This document shows positions 1 to 11,818 of a stretch of 64,000 nucleotides of DNA, piece after piece. The stretch lies in the NCBI GenBank assembly GCA_028564675.1, contig JAOVVO010000161.1, positions 1-64,000 of the forward strand, given 5' to 3'. Origin of the DNA: Onchocerca lupi. Taxonomy: Eukaryota; Nematoda; Chromadorea; Rhabditida; Onchocercidae. A program made the position numbers and the translations under genes. The notes under the pieces are model-generated. The model had not been told where the DNA came from. It made no database searches and saw nothing but the letters and a program-made list of their open reading frames with translations. Position 1 is the first letter of the stretch; the number at the start of each line of letters is the position of its first letter.

Positions 1-71
<71 letters not shown>
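1..71. repeat. (ATT)n trinucleotide microsatellite
   Basis: The window opens in an almost perfect run of TTA/ATT units with one interruption near position 57. It is probably longer than seen, because it is cut by the window edge. It lies in noncoding DNA and no function is implied. Confidence 0.95.
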
Positions 72-1279
72 TCGTGTTTTTATTGTTGTTATGATTTGGC
101 AGCTGAGTGCTACAAATTTAAATTAATTTCTGCAAGTATAGCTGCATTTGTATCGAAGTATGTATAAATATCTCGAGGAGATGATTAAACAGGTCAGAAG
201 TTGGACAGATCAAGAACAGGTGTTCGCGGTTGGAGGTGTCCAATTGATTTATCAACACAGCTGTTACTCAGATCATCGGACATTACTTACTTTCCCATAC
301 TGTAACTCAATTACTGTAGTGATTTTTAGAAACGAATAACTATTTAGTCGAAAAGTTGCAGTTCTACATTCAAATTAACATACAGATTAACTTAAAGTTT
401 ACATTTTTTTTTACAATTATTTTAAAGTACATATAAAGGTTATACTCAAACTAAATTTAATTTTAACAAATTTTTATTCACCTAAAATTCCTTTTTGCTC
501 AAACTTGCTCAAACTAAGTTTAATTTCATTCTTCTATTTATACTCTTCCCAATTTCTGAGCTTCAATACTCAATTGAAATTAAAATCTTGGCTAAGAAAA
601 TACGATTTTAAATGCTGCCTGAAATTAATATCTTTAGGATAAAATTTCATCAATTTAGCTGAATTCATTAAATAAGATTTCTAAAATTAAAAAAAAATAT
701 AATGCAAAATGATAATTTCTAGATTAAAAATAATTTAGCATTGAAAAATTTCAAAAAGTTTGATTTGATGAATTCAATATAAAGATCGGAAATGTATAGA
801 AAAAGTTTTATTTCTCACCAAATTTATCATATGAACTAACTTAGATTTTACAATTTTTTCAGATTTTCTCCAACTAAATTATAATGACTATCACTAATTT
901 TGATCTTGATTATCTAATGTAATTAATTGCCGGCCAAACTTAACAAAGCTTTTAATGTTTTGATGGCCAACTTAAGAAAACTCCTGAGGTTGAATTAAGT
1001 TATTATGTCAACTAGGCTGAATAAAGTTTTGGCTCAGGAAAAAAAAAAGATTATTGCAACAGATGAATTCATTAATTAAAGGAACCTGAAATGCTACATT
1101 TAATTTAATGAAACTTATAAATCCCATGGGAAGTTTGCAGACTGAAATGGCGAATTCTCAATAGGGAATTGAATACCCTTTTTGGCGCAAATTCAATGAA
1201 TAAGTGAGATTTGTCTTTATTTAGCTATTTTAATTTGATCTAAATTTACTTTTACCAAACATGTTGCAAGTTGCATTTT

Positions 1280-1352
1280 TGCATGCTTCACCATGCATGC
1301 TGCATTGTCTTGCAGTTTGCAGCATTTAACTAACAACACTTAAGTGCATGCA
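1280..1352 (+). promoter_or_regulatory. Cluster of three TGCATG words
   Basis: Three TGCATG hexamers fall within about 75 nt (near 1280, 1294 and 1347). UGCAUG is the known binding element of Fox-1/RBFOX splicing regulators, which act on neuronal alternative exons in worms. The site may lie in an intron of a cadherin whose long form is neuronal in C. elegans. Single TGCATG words occur elsewhere in the window at about chance frequency, so only the clustering is notable. The regulatory role is inference. Confidence 0.25.
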
Positions 1353-4300
1353 TTCTGCAAGAAGCTATTTGGTTGCAACAATGAAATCATTCTTGCTTCG
1401 ATGCATATTCTGAAGTACTTAATGGATTCTGTGCTGAGAATCAGAAAAGGGAAGAACGGTAAACCGAGAATCAAATTATCTGAAATATATTTATTGCATC
1501 TGGGCCACACGGAAATTCTTTTTTTTTTTGTGATGGTTAAACCAAAATTTAAATCTTAAATTTCAAATTTAAATATTAATTTTAAAGTTGTTGCTATTAT
1601 TTGGGAGTTTTTGAGCAAAAAATGAATTCAAAAATCATTTTCAATATGTTATTGACATTTACGTAATGGTAACGAAACTTGGAAATTGATAAAATTTGAT
1701 GGTTAATGAGATGTCCAGACTAATGGACAATCAAAGTTTGATCAATAGTAGCCAAATGGATGATGATGGACTTTTCGGCAGTTTACTGAAAAAAGTGATC
1801 AGTTTGATTTAATCATTGTAGTCAGTGACCATTTCTGAGGTCAAATAATAGTGGAATCAGTAAACAATCCTTAATTGTTGCAGCAAAAGTGATCTTTAAT
1901 GGTGTAATTTATGACTGTAATGGATGACAATTTCTGTAATGGATCAGAAAGCTCTTACTGTAAGTTGCAGTGAGATCAAAGTTTAGATATCAATTAAAAT
2001 TTGAATAATCCGAATTTGCATCACACTAATATTCCTTGAAAAAGATTGGGTTAATCTACGATTGTTGGCCGAACAGGTTACGATGATGAGGAGGAAGGCC
2101 GGAAACCGATTGATGGGCAGGTGTCGTCGAGCACATTGTCATTGAAAACGACACCTAATCATTTTTCTCGACACTTCAATGAATATTGCGTGCAAAGGTG
2201 GCAAATATCGCAAATATAATATCGCAAATATCGTAGAATAAAAATGTCCAAATGTCGCATTATTTTCCGCGTATAAAAGTTATTTACTATTCATTGAAAC
2301 ATAAGGGGAGTGTGTTCACAGAGATTAAATTTTTTTTCCAAAAAGATAAGCAATTAAAAAACTTTAAATTTTATTTTCAGAAGATAAACAATTACTAAAG
2401 TAAATAAGTAAAGTTGGGCAGATAAAAGAATGAATAAGGAATGGCAAGAAGGAAAGGAATTAATTAATGAGCGTTAGGAGTTGATTTGTAAATAAATTAA
2501 TCGATCCGAGCATTTTTTCTCAAATTCGACCCTTCTATCGCTCTCTCTTCCTTTCTCTTTTCTTCTTTTTCCTTTTTTATTCATTTTTAAAATTTTGCAT
2601 ATTTTCTTATTTTGCATAAGTAATATTTATGCAATAAGTAAGTAATTTAGTAATTCACTTCGATATATCATTCATTTCCAGTTATCTTCTCATTAAAATA
2701 TCCGAACAGAACTAAACTAACTTTTTATTTACCATTCTTTAAATAGAATCGAAAATTAAATAATTGATAATTAGCAAGCTAAAGATAAGATTAAGCTTAA
2801 TTATTCGTATTTTCTTGATAGTACTAATAATCGAGAAGAGAAATAGGAAATCTGGATTTTTCAGGAATTAATTTGGCTTCAATTCAACACCATGAACAAA
2901 CTCGTATAGGACTGGAAGTAGTACAGATATAAATAATCTGTATTTCGAACTTATGCAACTTAAGCCTAATTGTTAATTGCTAACAGACTCCTTTCTCTTC
3001 TAAATATTGCTTATTGTTGTTTTGAAACCTAAGCTCTTCTTAGTTTTATTTCTGACAATTAGTAAATAATTAAAGTGCTTTATTGAAGACATCAAATTTA
3101 CTAATTTACTATTTATTCATCAATTTGCTTATTTACTAATTACAAAGAGCTGATTAGTCAATATTAGTCTTTAAACTATTTTTCGAAGCATAAAATATTC
3201 CAATCTCTTCAATTTTGTCTTGTTCTGCTTCATTTCCATCTGTTCATATGTTTCTCAAATCGAAGATTTCAGACCAGATGGAATCGAAAAAAAGCGAGAA
3301 AAAAAGGAAAATCAGAATTAAATACAAAGATAAAGTGATAAAATACGAAAAAAAAAGAGTCAAATTAAATGAAATCTAAAACTTTGATAACTATTTTAAT
3401 CACAATTTGATCATTGCAGAAATTGTCATTAACATTTTGCATATGTTCGAAATCATTATTATAACTCTCCACATTATCATATTTCCATAATTTCTGAAAC
3501 CAAGATCTGATAACGAAATCTGAACTGATTATATTTATCATATCGACTGATCTCTATTTCCCTTTATATCATTTCCATTAATGCAAGCATTTCTTTTTTT
3601 TAATTTAAAACTTAATTAGTTTAAATCCGAAATTTTTTTTAAAATTTGTTTTGATGCTTTTCTAAAAATATATCATTCGTTCATTTGTTTATTGAAGATT
3701 AACCGTGAAATTTCAAATAGGCAATGAAAATAAGTAAACTTAATTACATTTTTCCCACAACAAACTTTTTAGGGTTAATAGTATGAGAACTTTTGGTACT
3801 GGACCGAGAAATCCTGATAGCATTATTCACTGATACTTAAGAATTATCATATTGATATAACTGAAATATTTTCGTAGTGGAAGTTTTTTATTGGAAGATA
3901 ATCACTTGGAAACTTTTGTTTTGATTTGGAAATTTTGAGAGAATCAAATTTTCATCACACTCTCTTCGCTTCCATCCTTCTGACCCTTCTGAGTGGTGCT
4001 TAATTGAAACTTCTCAGCATCGGTGGTTGTTGTTGTTGTTGATGGCGATTGATTGATAATCCCTTCCCAGCTGATATAACACTTTTCACACCCTTTAACG
4101 ATTGTCAGGGAACATTTATTGGATTAGAACTGACCACTTCAAGGTCAAAGGGCACATACACATTGCATCCGCTCTTCTATTCTGACATCAAAATGCAACA
4201 ATCGCTAATGAGAGCTCTTCTGAAGTTATATAAAAAAAAATAAAAAAAAAAAAGAATGTAATGTGCTAAGCGGAGGGATAGATTAATTAATACCTTGGAA

Positions 4301-6372
4301 GAAATATTCTGAAAGATTTATAATTATATATCAGTTTTTCTTTTTTTTTTTTTGTCTCGATAAAATATGAAATTATTTGAAATACAATTCGTAGATTTTT
4401 CCCAAATGGGAAAAAAAGAAAAAAAAACAATTGTTTGGAAATTTTATTCATATTTTCACTTCTTCTCTGATTCTCTAAATTTCAAAAATTTCCAACAAAA
4501 AAAAAAAAAATAGTCCAAAAATGGTTCGTTATGAAATTTGCTAATTTTATAAGAAAATTTCGAAAAATTTTATCTTTCATTTTACAAACTGACAATTGCA
4601 TAACGAATTAAGTCACTTTCTTTTCATTAGGAATCGAGGAAAATGTGCCAATAAATTGGCCGATTTATATCAAAAGCTGCTGTGCAAAGTTGATTAATTA
4701 CTTCTGCACATTGCTAAAAGTAATTTTGGGTGTTGCTGATATGTGATCATTTGGAAATTGGAATGGGAAATTTAAAGATAAAATTAAAACATGAGGGAAT
4801 TGATTAATTAATATTTAAACTTGAAAATATATTAATTAAAATAAATTATAATTTTATTGATAAATAAGAGAAATAAAATGAACTTTAAATAGCTTCCAGA
4901 AATCACTTCAATGGAAATTTGTTTTTCCTTTTTTTTTTTTTTCGCTCTATAATGGAAATGATAGCAAAGAGCTCTATCAAGATAAATAGTTAATTAATTA
5001 ATTCAGAAAGATAATTAAAATTTCCTAAAGAATTACTAGTTAATGAGAAATGATGCTATTTTTGATATTTTCTTTTGCTTTGTCCCATTCAATTCTACTA
5101 TTTTTATAGTTTTTGTATTGAAATGAATGCAAAAATGGATTATAGAGTATGATCGATCATCATAATTCATTATTATCTCAGCAAAATAACAAACTTTTGT
5201 GTAAAAATATCGAGCAAAGGTCAAGGGTTATTTAATTGATCTTGAAAGGAATTAGGCTAAATTTCTTTTATCCATTAATTCCATTCCAGTTCTTTCAATT
5301 TAATTCCTTTTATGAGCTTTTCCAATCGTCGTCATAGCAATAAACAAACGGCCTTGCATAAATCATATATTATACTATCTGAATGTTACAGTTCAGGGTC
5401 AGATTACCATTGTTATAGAGGATAGCATTGATAAACAGGTAAGAATTCATGGACAGGTAGGAATTCATCACAGGTAGATTTCATACACCGATGGAATTCA
5501 TTCATTTATCCGTTAAATTGACACAATTTGACCTATTCAATTTATATCTATCTGACTTATCCTTGATAATTACCTGCTTTTCTATAAGATGTGAATCTCG
5601 AGAATGGCGAAGAAATTGAGAATGCATTAAATCATTTCATTTCTTTAAAGCTAATTTACATTAAATTAAAATTGAAATTGATTTAAAAATCGCGAAAAAT
5701 GATTAAAATTGAAATTAAAAGATTAACATTAGCTTTTGGCTCCTTTTTTCGGAGAATATTTCTCATTTTAAGAACCAAAAACTTTTTGTCAAGTTAATTT
5801 TCCGAATATATGCCGAAATTCTGCAACTAATTTGATAAAGTTAAAGAGCAGTGCTATAATAATTATAGAAATATCTCGTATATACTTTCCTTCGAAAAAT
5901 ATTTTCCATTTGAGGAGCCAAAAACTTCCGCTCAAATTAATTTTCTTTTTTTTTTTTTAAGAAAAAGTTATTCCGAAAATTTTCTAATTTTCCATACTAA
6001 TTTTTTCTTCTGAAACAGAATTATTTTAAAGAAGAAAAATTATCGCACTAATGCTTTCTACTTTACTGATTTAATTTTGATAAAATAAAATAAGTTTGTT
6101 TTTTCATTTTTTTAATAAATCATCCAGAAATTATAATACATAGTGATAGAAATTTCATTTTTTCAATTTCAAATTTCATTCAAATTTCAGGAAATTTCAG
6201 GTCCAATTAATTAAAGTAATGAGACATATTTTTTTGCTAGTTTTATTCAAATTTCAGGAACTTATTTGTAATCAGTGGAAGGGGAAACAGACCGTATATG
6301 GAATATTTTAATTAATGAGCAAATGATATAGTGTAGAAGGTTGACTTGCAATTTATCTGCACGCTAGAAGCC

Positions 6373-6442
6373 TGCATGTTAAAAATTCAACTTGCATTTG
6401 TGCTTGCATGTTAGAAGGTCAACTTGCATTTGTGCTTGCATG
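6373..6442 (+). repeat. 32-nt direct repeat with three TGCATG words
   Basis: A unit beginning TCAACTTGCATTTGTGCTTG occurs at 6387 and again at 6419, a period of 32 nt. Each copy ends in TGCATG and a third TGCATG precedes them at about 6373. It is a small tandem duplication in noncoding DNA. It may concentrate Fox-1/RBFOX-type elements, but that role is only inferred. Confidence 0.7.
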
Positions 6443-7524
6443 CTCTGTAGATTTATGCATTTTCGGGTAGAATTCTGGAATAATCGAATTCATTAATTGA
6501 GTCTTGCCTTCTTGATGCTTATCGCATTATAGTTGGTTTAAGCTTTTGGGAATGCTCATTAAGTTGTTATGCAAATTGATGAAAGATAAATGAACGAGCA
6601 ACAGACTGCAATAATTGTATTGGAAATTGATCCATTCATTTTAGAAGAAAGACGAAAGAAATGAAAGTTAACAACAAAAAGGCTCATTTTAAATTTGCGT
6701 CTGAAACAACAAAAAAAAAAGTTTATAAAATATTTTACAGTTTGATTAAATAAATCAAATACTTTTAATAAATATATTCAAATTTATAATATACTTTACA
6801 ATTCAGTTAAATAATTCCCGATACTTTTAATGAATATATTTTTCCCTTTTATGGAAGTCACAACGATTAAAACTGAATATTCCAAAGTTGGCCTTTTTCC
6901 TAAAATGTATAGTTAGCCTTGTCTCTTGACATATATAGTAGAAAATAGGCTTAAGCCAATAATGACCGAAAATATATTATTATTGGCCAAGAATATATTG
7001 AATATAATGTTATTGGCTCAGAATATAGCGAATAATGGCCTAGAATATACTTGTTATTTCAATTTCAATTTACTATTTCAAGATATTATGCTCATTGCAT
7101 TTAATCATTTTGAATTTAAAAAACAGATGATATTTGCAATACTCCAAAACAAATTAAATTATTGATTCAATGAAATACTCAAAATTTGCTCCGTGTTAAT
7201 CAATAATAGTGTCATTGCTAATTATCCGACTAAACTAAGCTCAAATAATGGAAATGAATTTGAAATCTGATTAGGCTTGATAACAACAACCAAATTTAAT
7301 TAGTCTTTTGGAAATTAAATGTGTCACTCTTTGTAGGACTCATTCATGGAAATATGTATCCATTACTCTTCGGAAAATTTAATAAATGTAACTTTATACA
7401 AAAATAGATTATAGGCTTGATCATCTCGTCATGAACATTGATTTATATGATGAGGTGAATCAATCAACATTTTATATTCCAAGTATTGTGGAACAATAGA
7501 AAAAATATTTCATCCAATTTTTAG

Positions 7525-10500
7525 CTCGTTTACAACTAATAAGAATTGAAATACTGGATGTGGACGAACCGCCAGCTTTTCAAAATGGGCCAAAGCCATA
7601 TCAGGCTGTGGTAGCATATGATCAGCCTATTGGAATGCATATCTATCAGGTGAATTTTGAAGAAAGAAATTCTAAATTCTTTTTTCTTTTCCTGAAGAAA
7701 ATATGCAAACTATGTTTACTAGTAAATTGATACAATATCAGTATTTCCAAATTCTAAATTACCTTATGAAATATTATACTTGAATCTTGTTGTCATTTTT
7801 GAGAAATAGGAGAGGTTCAAGAAAAATATCCTGAAATATGAGGAAAAGGATTGTTCAAATTTAGAAAAATTTGCTTATTCCTGAAATTTGTCTGTTTCTT
7901 AAAAAACAAATTAAATAGTTTGTTAAATCATTTTTATAAAATTTGCTGTCGAATTGGTCTATTTTTACAATATCATTTCGATTTCATACAAAGAATAAAA
8001 TTCTCTTGGAAAGATCACCAAAAACGACGAAATAAGATTGATGTGCTTTATTTGACTTCATCGCAATAGGCTTTTTTTCATTTTTTTTTCGAGGCCATAA
8101 AATCGCCATCAATTCTTGGCTCATCTTTTTTGGATTGTATGACAGATGAAGAAGTCATTAATTTCTCAAAGGATAAAATCAACCGATACAGGAATGTGAC
8201 ATGTCATTTTACGGAAGAAAGGACTTAGAGCAAATTTTTAGGAAGAAAAAGGATTTGGGGAAAATAAATGAACGGATTTAAATAAGACAGTAGTATGGCA
8301 AGGTATTAAACCGGTTTAAAAACAAGTTAAAACAAGTATGATGCAATAATTATTTGAAAATATTTCAGTCTAAAATTTGAAAATTATTTAATAATGAAAG
8401 AGAAAAATATGACAAATGTTTGATGAATTCGTTGCAGTTCGTTGCTCGAGATGAAGCTGGTGATGGTGATGATAATGTTGAATATCGTCTTATCAATACC
8501 GAACGTTAGTTGTGATTATTCTTTTGAGTGATTATGATGATAATAGTGATTATGAAAATGGTAAGAATTAACCAAAAGCTAAAAAAAACTTTAGCTAAAA
8601 ACAAAAATAAAAGTTGCTTCACGAACTCCTTCAATAGATTGAGTTAATCATGATGATAACAATGATTATGAAATGATAAGAATTAATCAAAAGCTCAGTT
8701 CTTTCATTAATTCATCAATCAATTCTTTTGACGAAATTGAAAAGTTCATTAGTTTCTGGTTTGATTATACTGATTACACGGCGAATCTTCCTGATAAAAA
8801 AAAAAGAGGAATAGTACTTTACTGATTCCTACATTTTGATTTAAAATCTCAGCAATAAAGAAAATAAACTTTTGGAATTTTTGGTGAATTATTAAAACGA
8901 AATGTCTTGAATAATATCATTTACGGTGACAATTACGTCTTAATTTAATAAGCTTTCATTTTTTGATATTCTTTTACTAATTATTTCTATCACATAATCT
9001 TTCAAAATAAATGATGAATAAACGAATTTTATTTTTTGGTTTGAAAAATTCAAAATGAGAAATTTGAACCAGAAATTTTTTTTTTTTCAAATTCTGATTT
9101 TGTGGAATTTTTGAATTTCACGACTGCTATTTTGCAGCACGAGGAACATTTACAGTAGATCCAGTGAGTGGAGCAGTGCAAACAGCTTTGAAACACTACA
9201 AACCTGGTGAAACTTATCGAATTTTTGTTCAAGCACGAGACCGAACACCCACAGATCCCAAAATTTCTCAGGTATGAACTTGAAGTTGCATTTACCTGAT
9301 GCAGTTTACTCTTTCTTACAAGACTTTTAAAATTTGTATAATTATTTTTCAGCTATGTTAAAATTTATTTAACTATATTTTCCAAATTTTGGAAAATATC
9401 TAACTGACTATTTATTCGCATTTTTTGTTCTGTTCGGTTGATACTGCAATTTCTTCAAGTTTATTTAATTCTTTATTTGGGTTGAACTTTATTTTTTGGA
9501 AATTAATTTTCAACTTTCAGGATAGCGAAGTTGCAGTATTGGAAGTATATGCTGGTGATCGTGCACCTCAATTCATTCAACAACAATATGCAGTTGATGT
9601 TCGTGAAGATACTGAAATTGGTTCCAGGTATTGTTATTGATTATTTTGCATATCTTACATTAAAAAATAGTTTTTTTAAATTAGCATAAATTTTTCAAAT
9701 TAAGACTGCATTTTAAAATGTGAATTAGATTAGTTAAGCGATCAATTAAATGATCTTTAATCGATCAAAAATCAAGGAAATAATTATGAAATATTACAAT
9801 TCAGCATAATTGCTATTAACGCAAAATGTTTCAAACCAATCGACAAACGACGTAGCAAAGGTCAACTATTGTATCATCTTTATTTGCATACAACATTGAT
9901 GGAACGTGAATTATCTTCATATTTCACTATTGACGCTGAACATGGCTTAGTTCGACTGATAAGATCACTTGATTACGATGATGATATCCAACCAAAGCAA
10001 CATCAATTAATAGGTTTGTTAAATTTTCGCATAATCTTGTTTAATTTGAAAGATAAAAGAAATTGTATGCATGAAATTGAAATTTGAAATTTCATTACTA
10101 AAGCAGAAGTCAAAGATCACAATAGCGTAAATGAAATTTTAACAGAATATTAATCAATAATAGTCTTGTTTATTCAGTAAACCAAAAATGCTATATGAAT
10201 TTTCCGCTTCAGTTGTCCGTTCCTTCATGAAATTTCTAATCAAGCCTCATAATAAGCTTAGGTTGTCTTAATTTTCATTTCTGATCGATAGATGGACGGA
10301 TGCGAAAATCGGGCTTGCATTTAAAATCCAATTTCATTTGCTATGCTTCATTTAATTTTGAGGAATTTTAATTAAAACCACAACTTGTATTTTATATATG
10401 ACAAGCAAGTTGCTTAGTAAGTTTTAAAATTCGAATATTTCAATTTTAACGGATATCAGAGTCGAAAAATTTCAAATATTTCAATTTTTAACAAATATCA

Positions 10501-11818
10501 GAATTATTTGGCATAAATTGAACAATTTTTTTTGACTTATAATATATGCAAAAATAAACTTAAATATATAGGCTATAAATACAGTAATCCGATGCAAAAA
10601 CAATGTTTACTGAAATAAAATATGGATACAAGTTCTCAATCAGGCCTTATGGCCAAATAAAAAGAATCGATTTTACTTTTGCTGATGACCTTTTACCCGA
10701 AATTCCAGACATTAAGTAGTATACTGTTTTTGTTCTAACCTTTTGGTTTTTGGTCGAAGTTGAATCATTGTTCGATCCAAAATAATTCTCTTCTTTCTTT
10801 CCCAATTTCACGAATTTTCACGGAGGTCCTTTTTTTAAAAGGTAAACAAGTCATCTATTAGCGTTCAATTTAAGAATCCATTTTTTTTTTTTTTTTTTTT
10901 TTTGCTTTATAATAAATCAAATTGAATGGCGGAAACAAATTTAATTATAAGATGAAAATAAAATTCATCCTGAAAAAGTCCAAATAATTCAAAGACTTTT
11001 TTGGAAGAAAGTCTAATAATATCGTTTCTCTTATGTTTACTAAAAATGCCACGATTACAGTATATCTTTGAAAATTAATAAATCTTAAAAACTTCGGAAA
11101 AATATGCAGAAATTGGCCAACATGTCTAGGAAATGTGAAAAATCTAAGAAAAAAATTTATATAAATGGAAAATTTGAGATATTTTTATTATGATTGATTT
11201 TTTCTTTCATTAAGAATTAATCATTTAAAGTGATAAAGGCTCATTTGAACATTTCATGCATATTTTGCCTCATCAATCCTCGTTGATCTTAATTTGTTTA
11301 CTTATCGAGATTTGAATTCTCAGGAAATATTCCAACCGACTGATAATGGAACAGCAATTTGCTTGTATTTTTTTTTTTTTTAGTAAATATAATTTTTAGT
11401 AACATTAAATTTAACTGGTTCGAAAATTTGAGTCCTGATTTAAATTTTTCTTCTGATTTACTTCTGATATACTTCTGAATTCTAATTTGACTTTTATTTT
11501 ACTTCATTTGACATTAACTTTTATAATATCCTTTTCAGTAAATCAGTAATTTTGAAATTAAAAATAGAAAATTGGAATTTTAGAATGACTTGAAGAAAAT
11601 AAACATTACTGTTGATCAAGAGAAGAATTCGGGAGGTCAAAGTTCAGGAATGAAATTTCATAAAATTTCAGTTATCGCAAGCGAAGATGGTAAAGAAAGT
11701 GAAGTACCATTGGATATTCATATCAGAGATGTGAATGATAATGCTCCTATATTCACACAACCTATTTATACTGCTACAATCAAAGAAAATATACCATTTG
11801 GTCATACTATCCTTACAG
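7525..11818 (+). CDS. hmr-1: Cadherin exons 1-7: end of one EC repeat, then two EC repeats
   Basis: Exon 7525-7649 starts with the last two bases of a codon and encodes the closing strand of an EC repeat with linker DVDEPPAF. The next EC runs through 8438-8504 (FVARDEAGDGDD, the calcium-binding AxDxxxxD-type segment) and 9138-9271 (YRIFVQARD) into 9521-9627. Its closing linker, GDRAPQF, lacks the canonical DxNDN. The following EC spans 9805-10013, the 20-nt microexon 10107-10126 and 11584-11818, ending in a textbook DVNDNAPIF. The segment after linker GDRAPQF also lacks the usual AxD motif (AINAKCF), so this junction looks unable to bind three calcium ions. The exon 9805-10013 ends at GTTTGT, one base into a codon. 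Confidence 0.85.

Larger units (their letters stand above)
72..7524. other. Noncoding stretch upstream of the first recognised exon
   Basis: I see no exon I can support here on either strand. The exon at 7525 begins with a splice acceptor and an incomplete codon, so it is internal. This stretch is therefore most likely intron of the long cadherin isoform, or it may hide small exons that I could not recognise. About 300 residues (signal peptide and perhaps three EC repeats) should lie upstream, here or outside the window. It contains AT-rich low-complexity DNA, homopolymer runs, two clusters of TGCATG words and a short hairpin near 2120-2158 (AGGTGTCGT facing ACGACACCT). Confidence 0.6.

Noticed and set aside
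4049..4243. Small open frame (MIDNPFPADITLFT...) on the + strand
   Set aside because: No signal peptide, domain or splice context; it ends in poly-Lys from an A run.
5314..5438. Open stretch ending DSIDKQ with a good donor (CAG|GTAAGA), possible upstream cadherin exon
   Set aside because: It ends on a codon boundary while the exon at 7525 needs one preceding base, and the peptide shows no EC motif.
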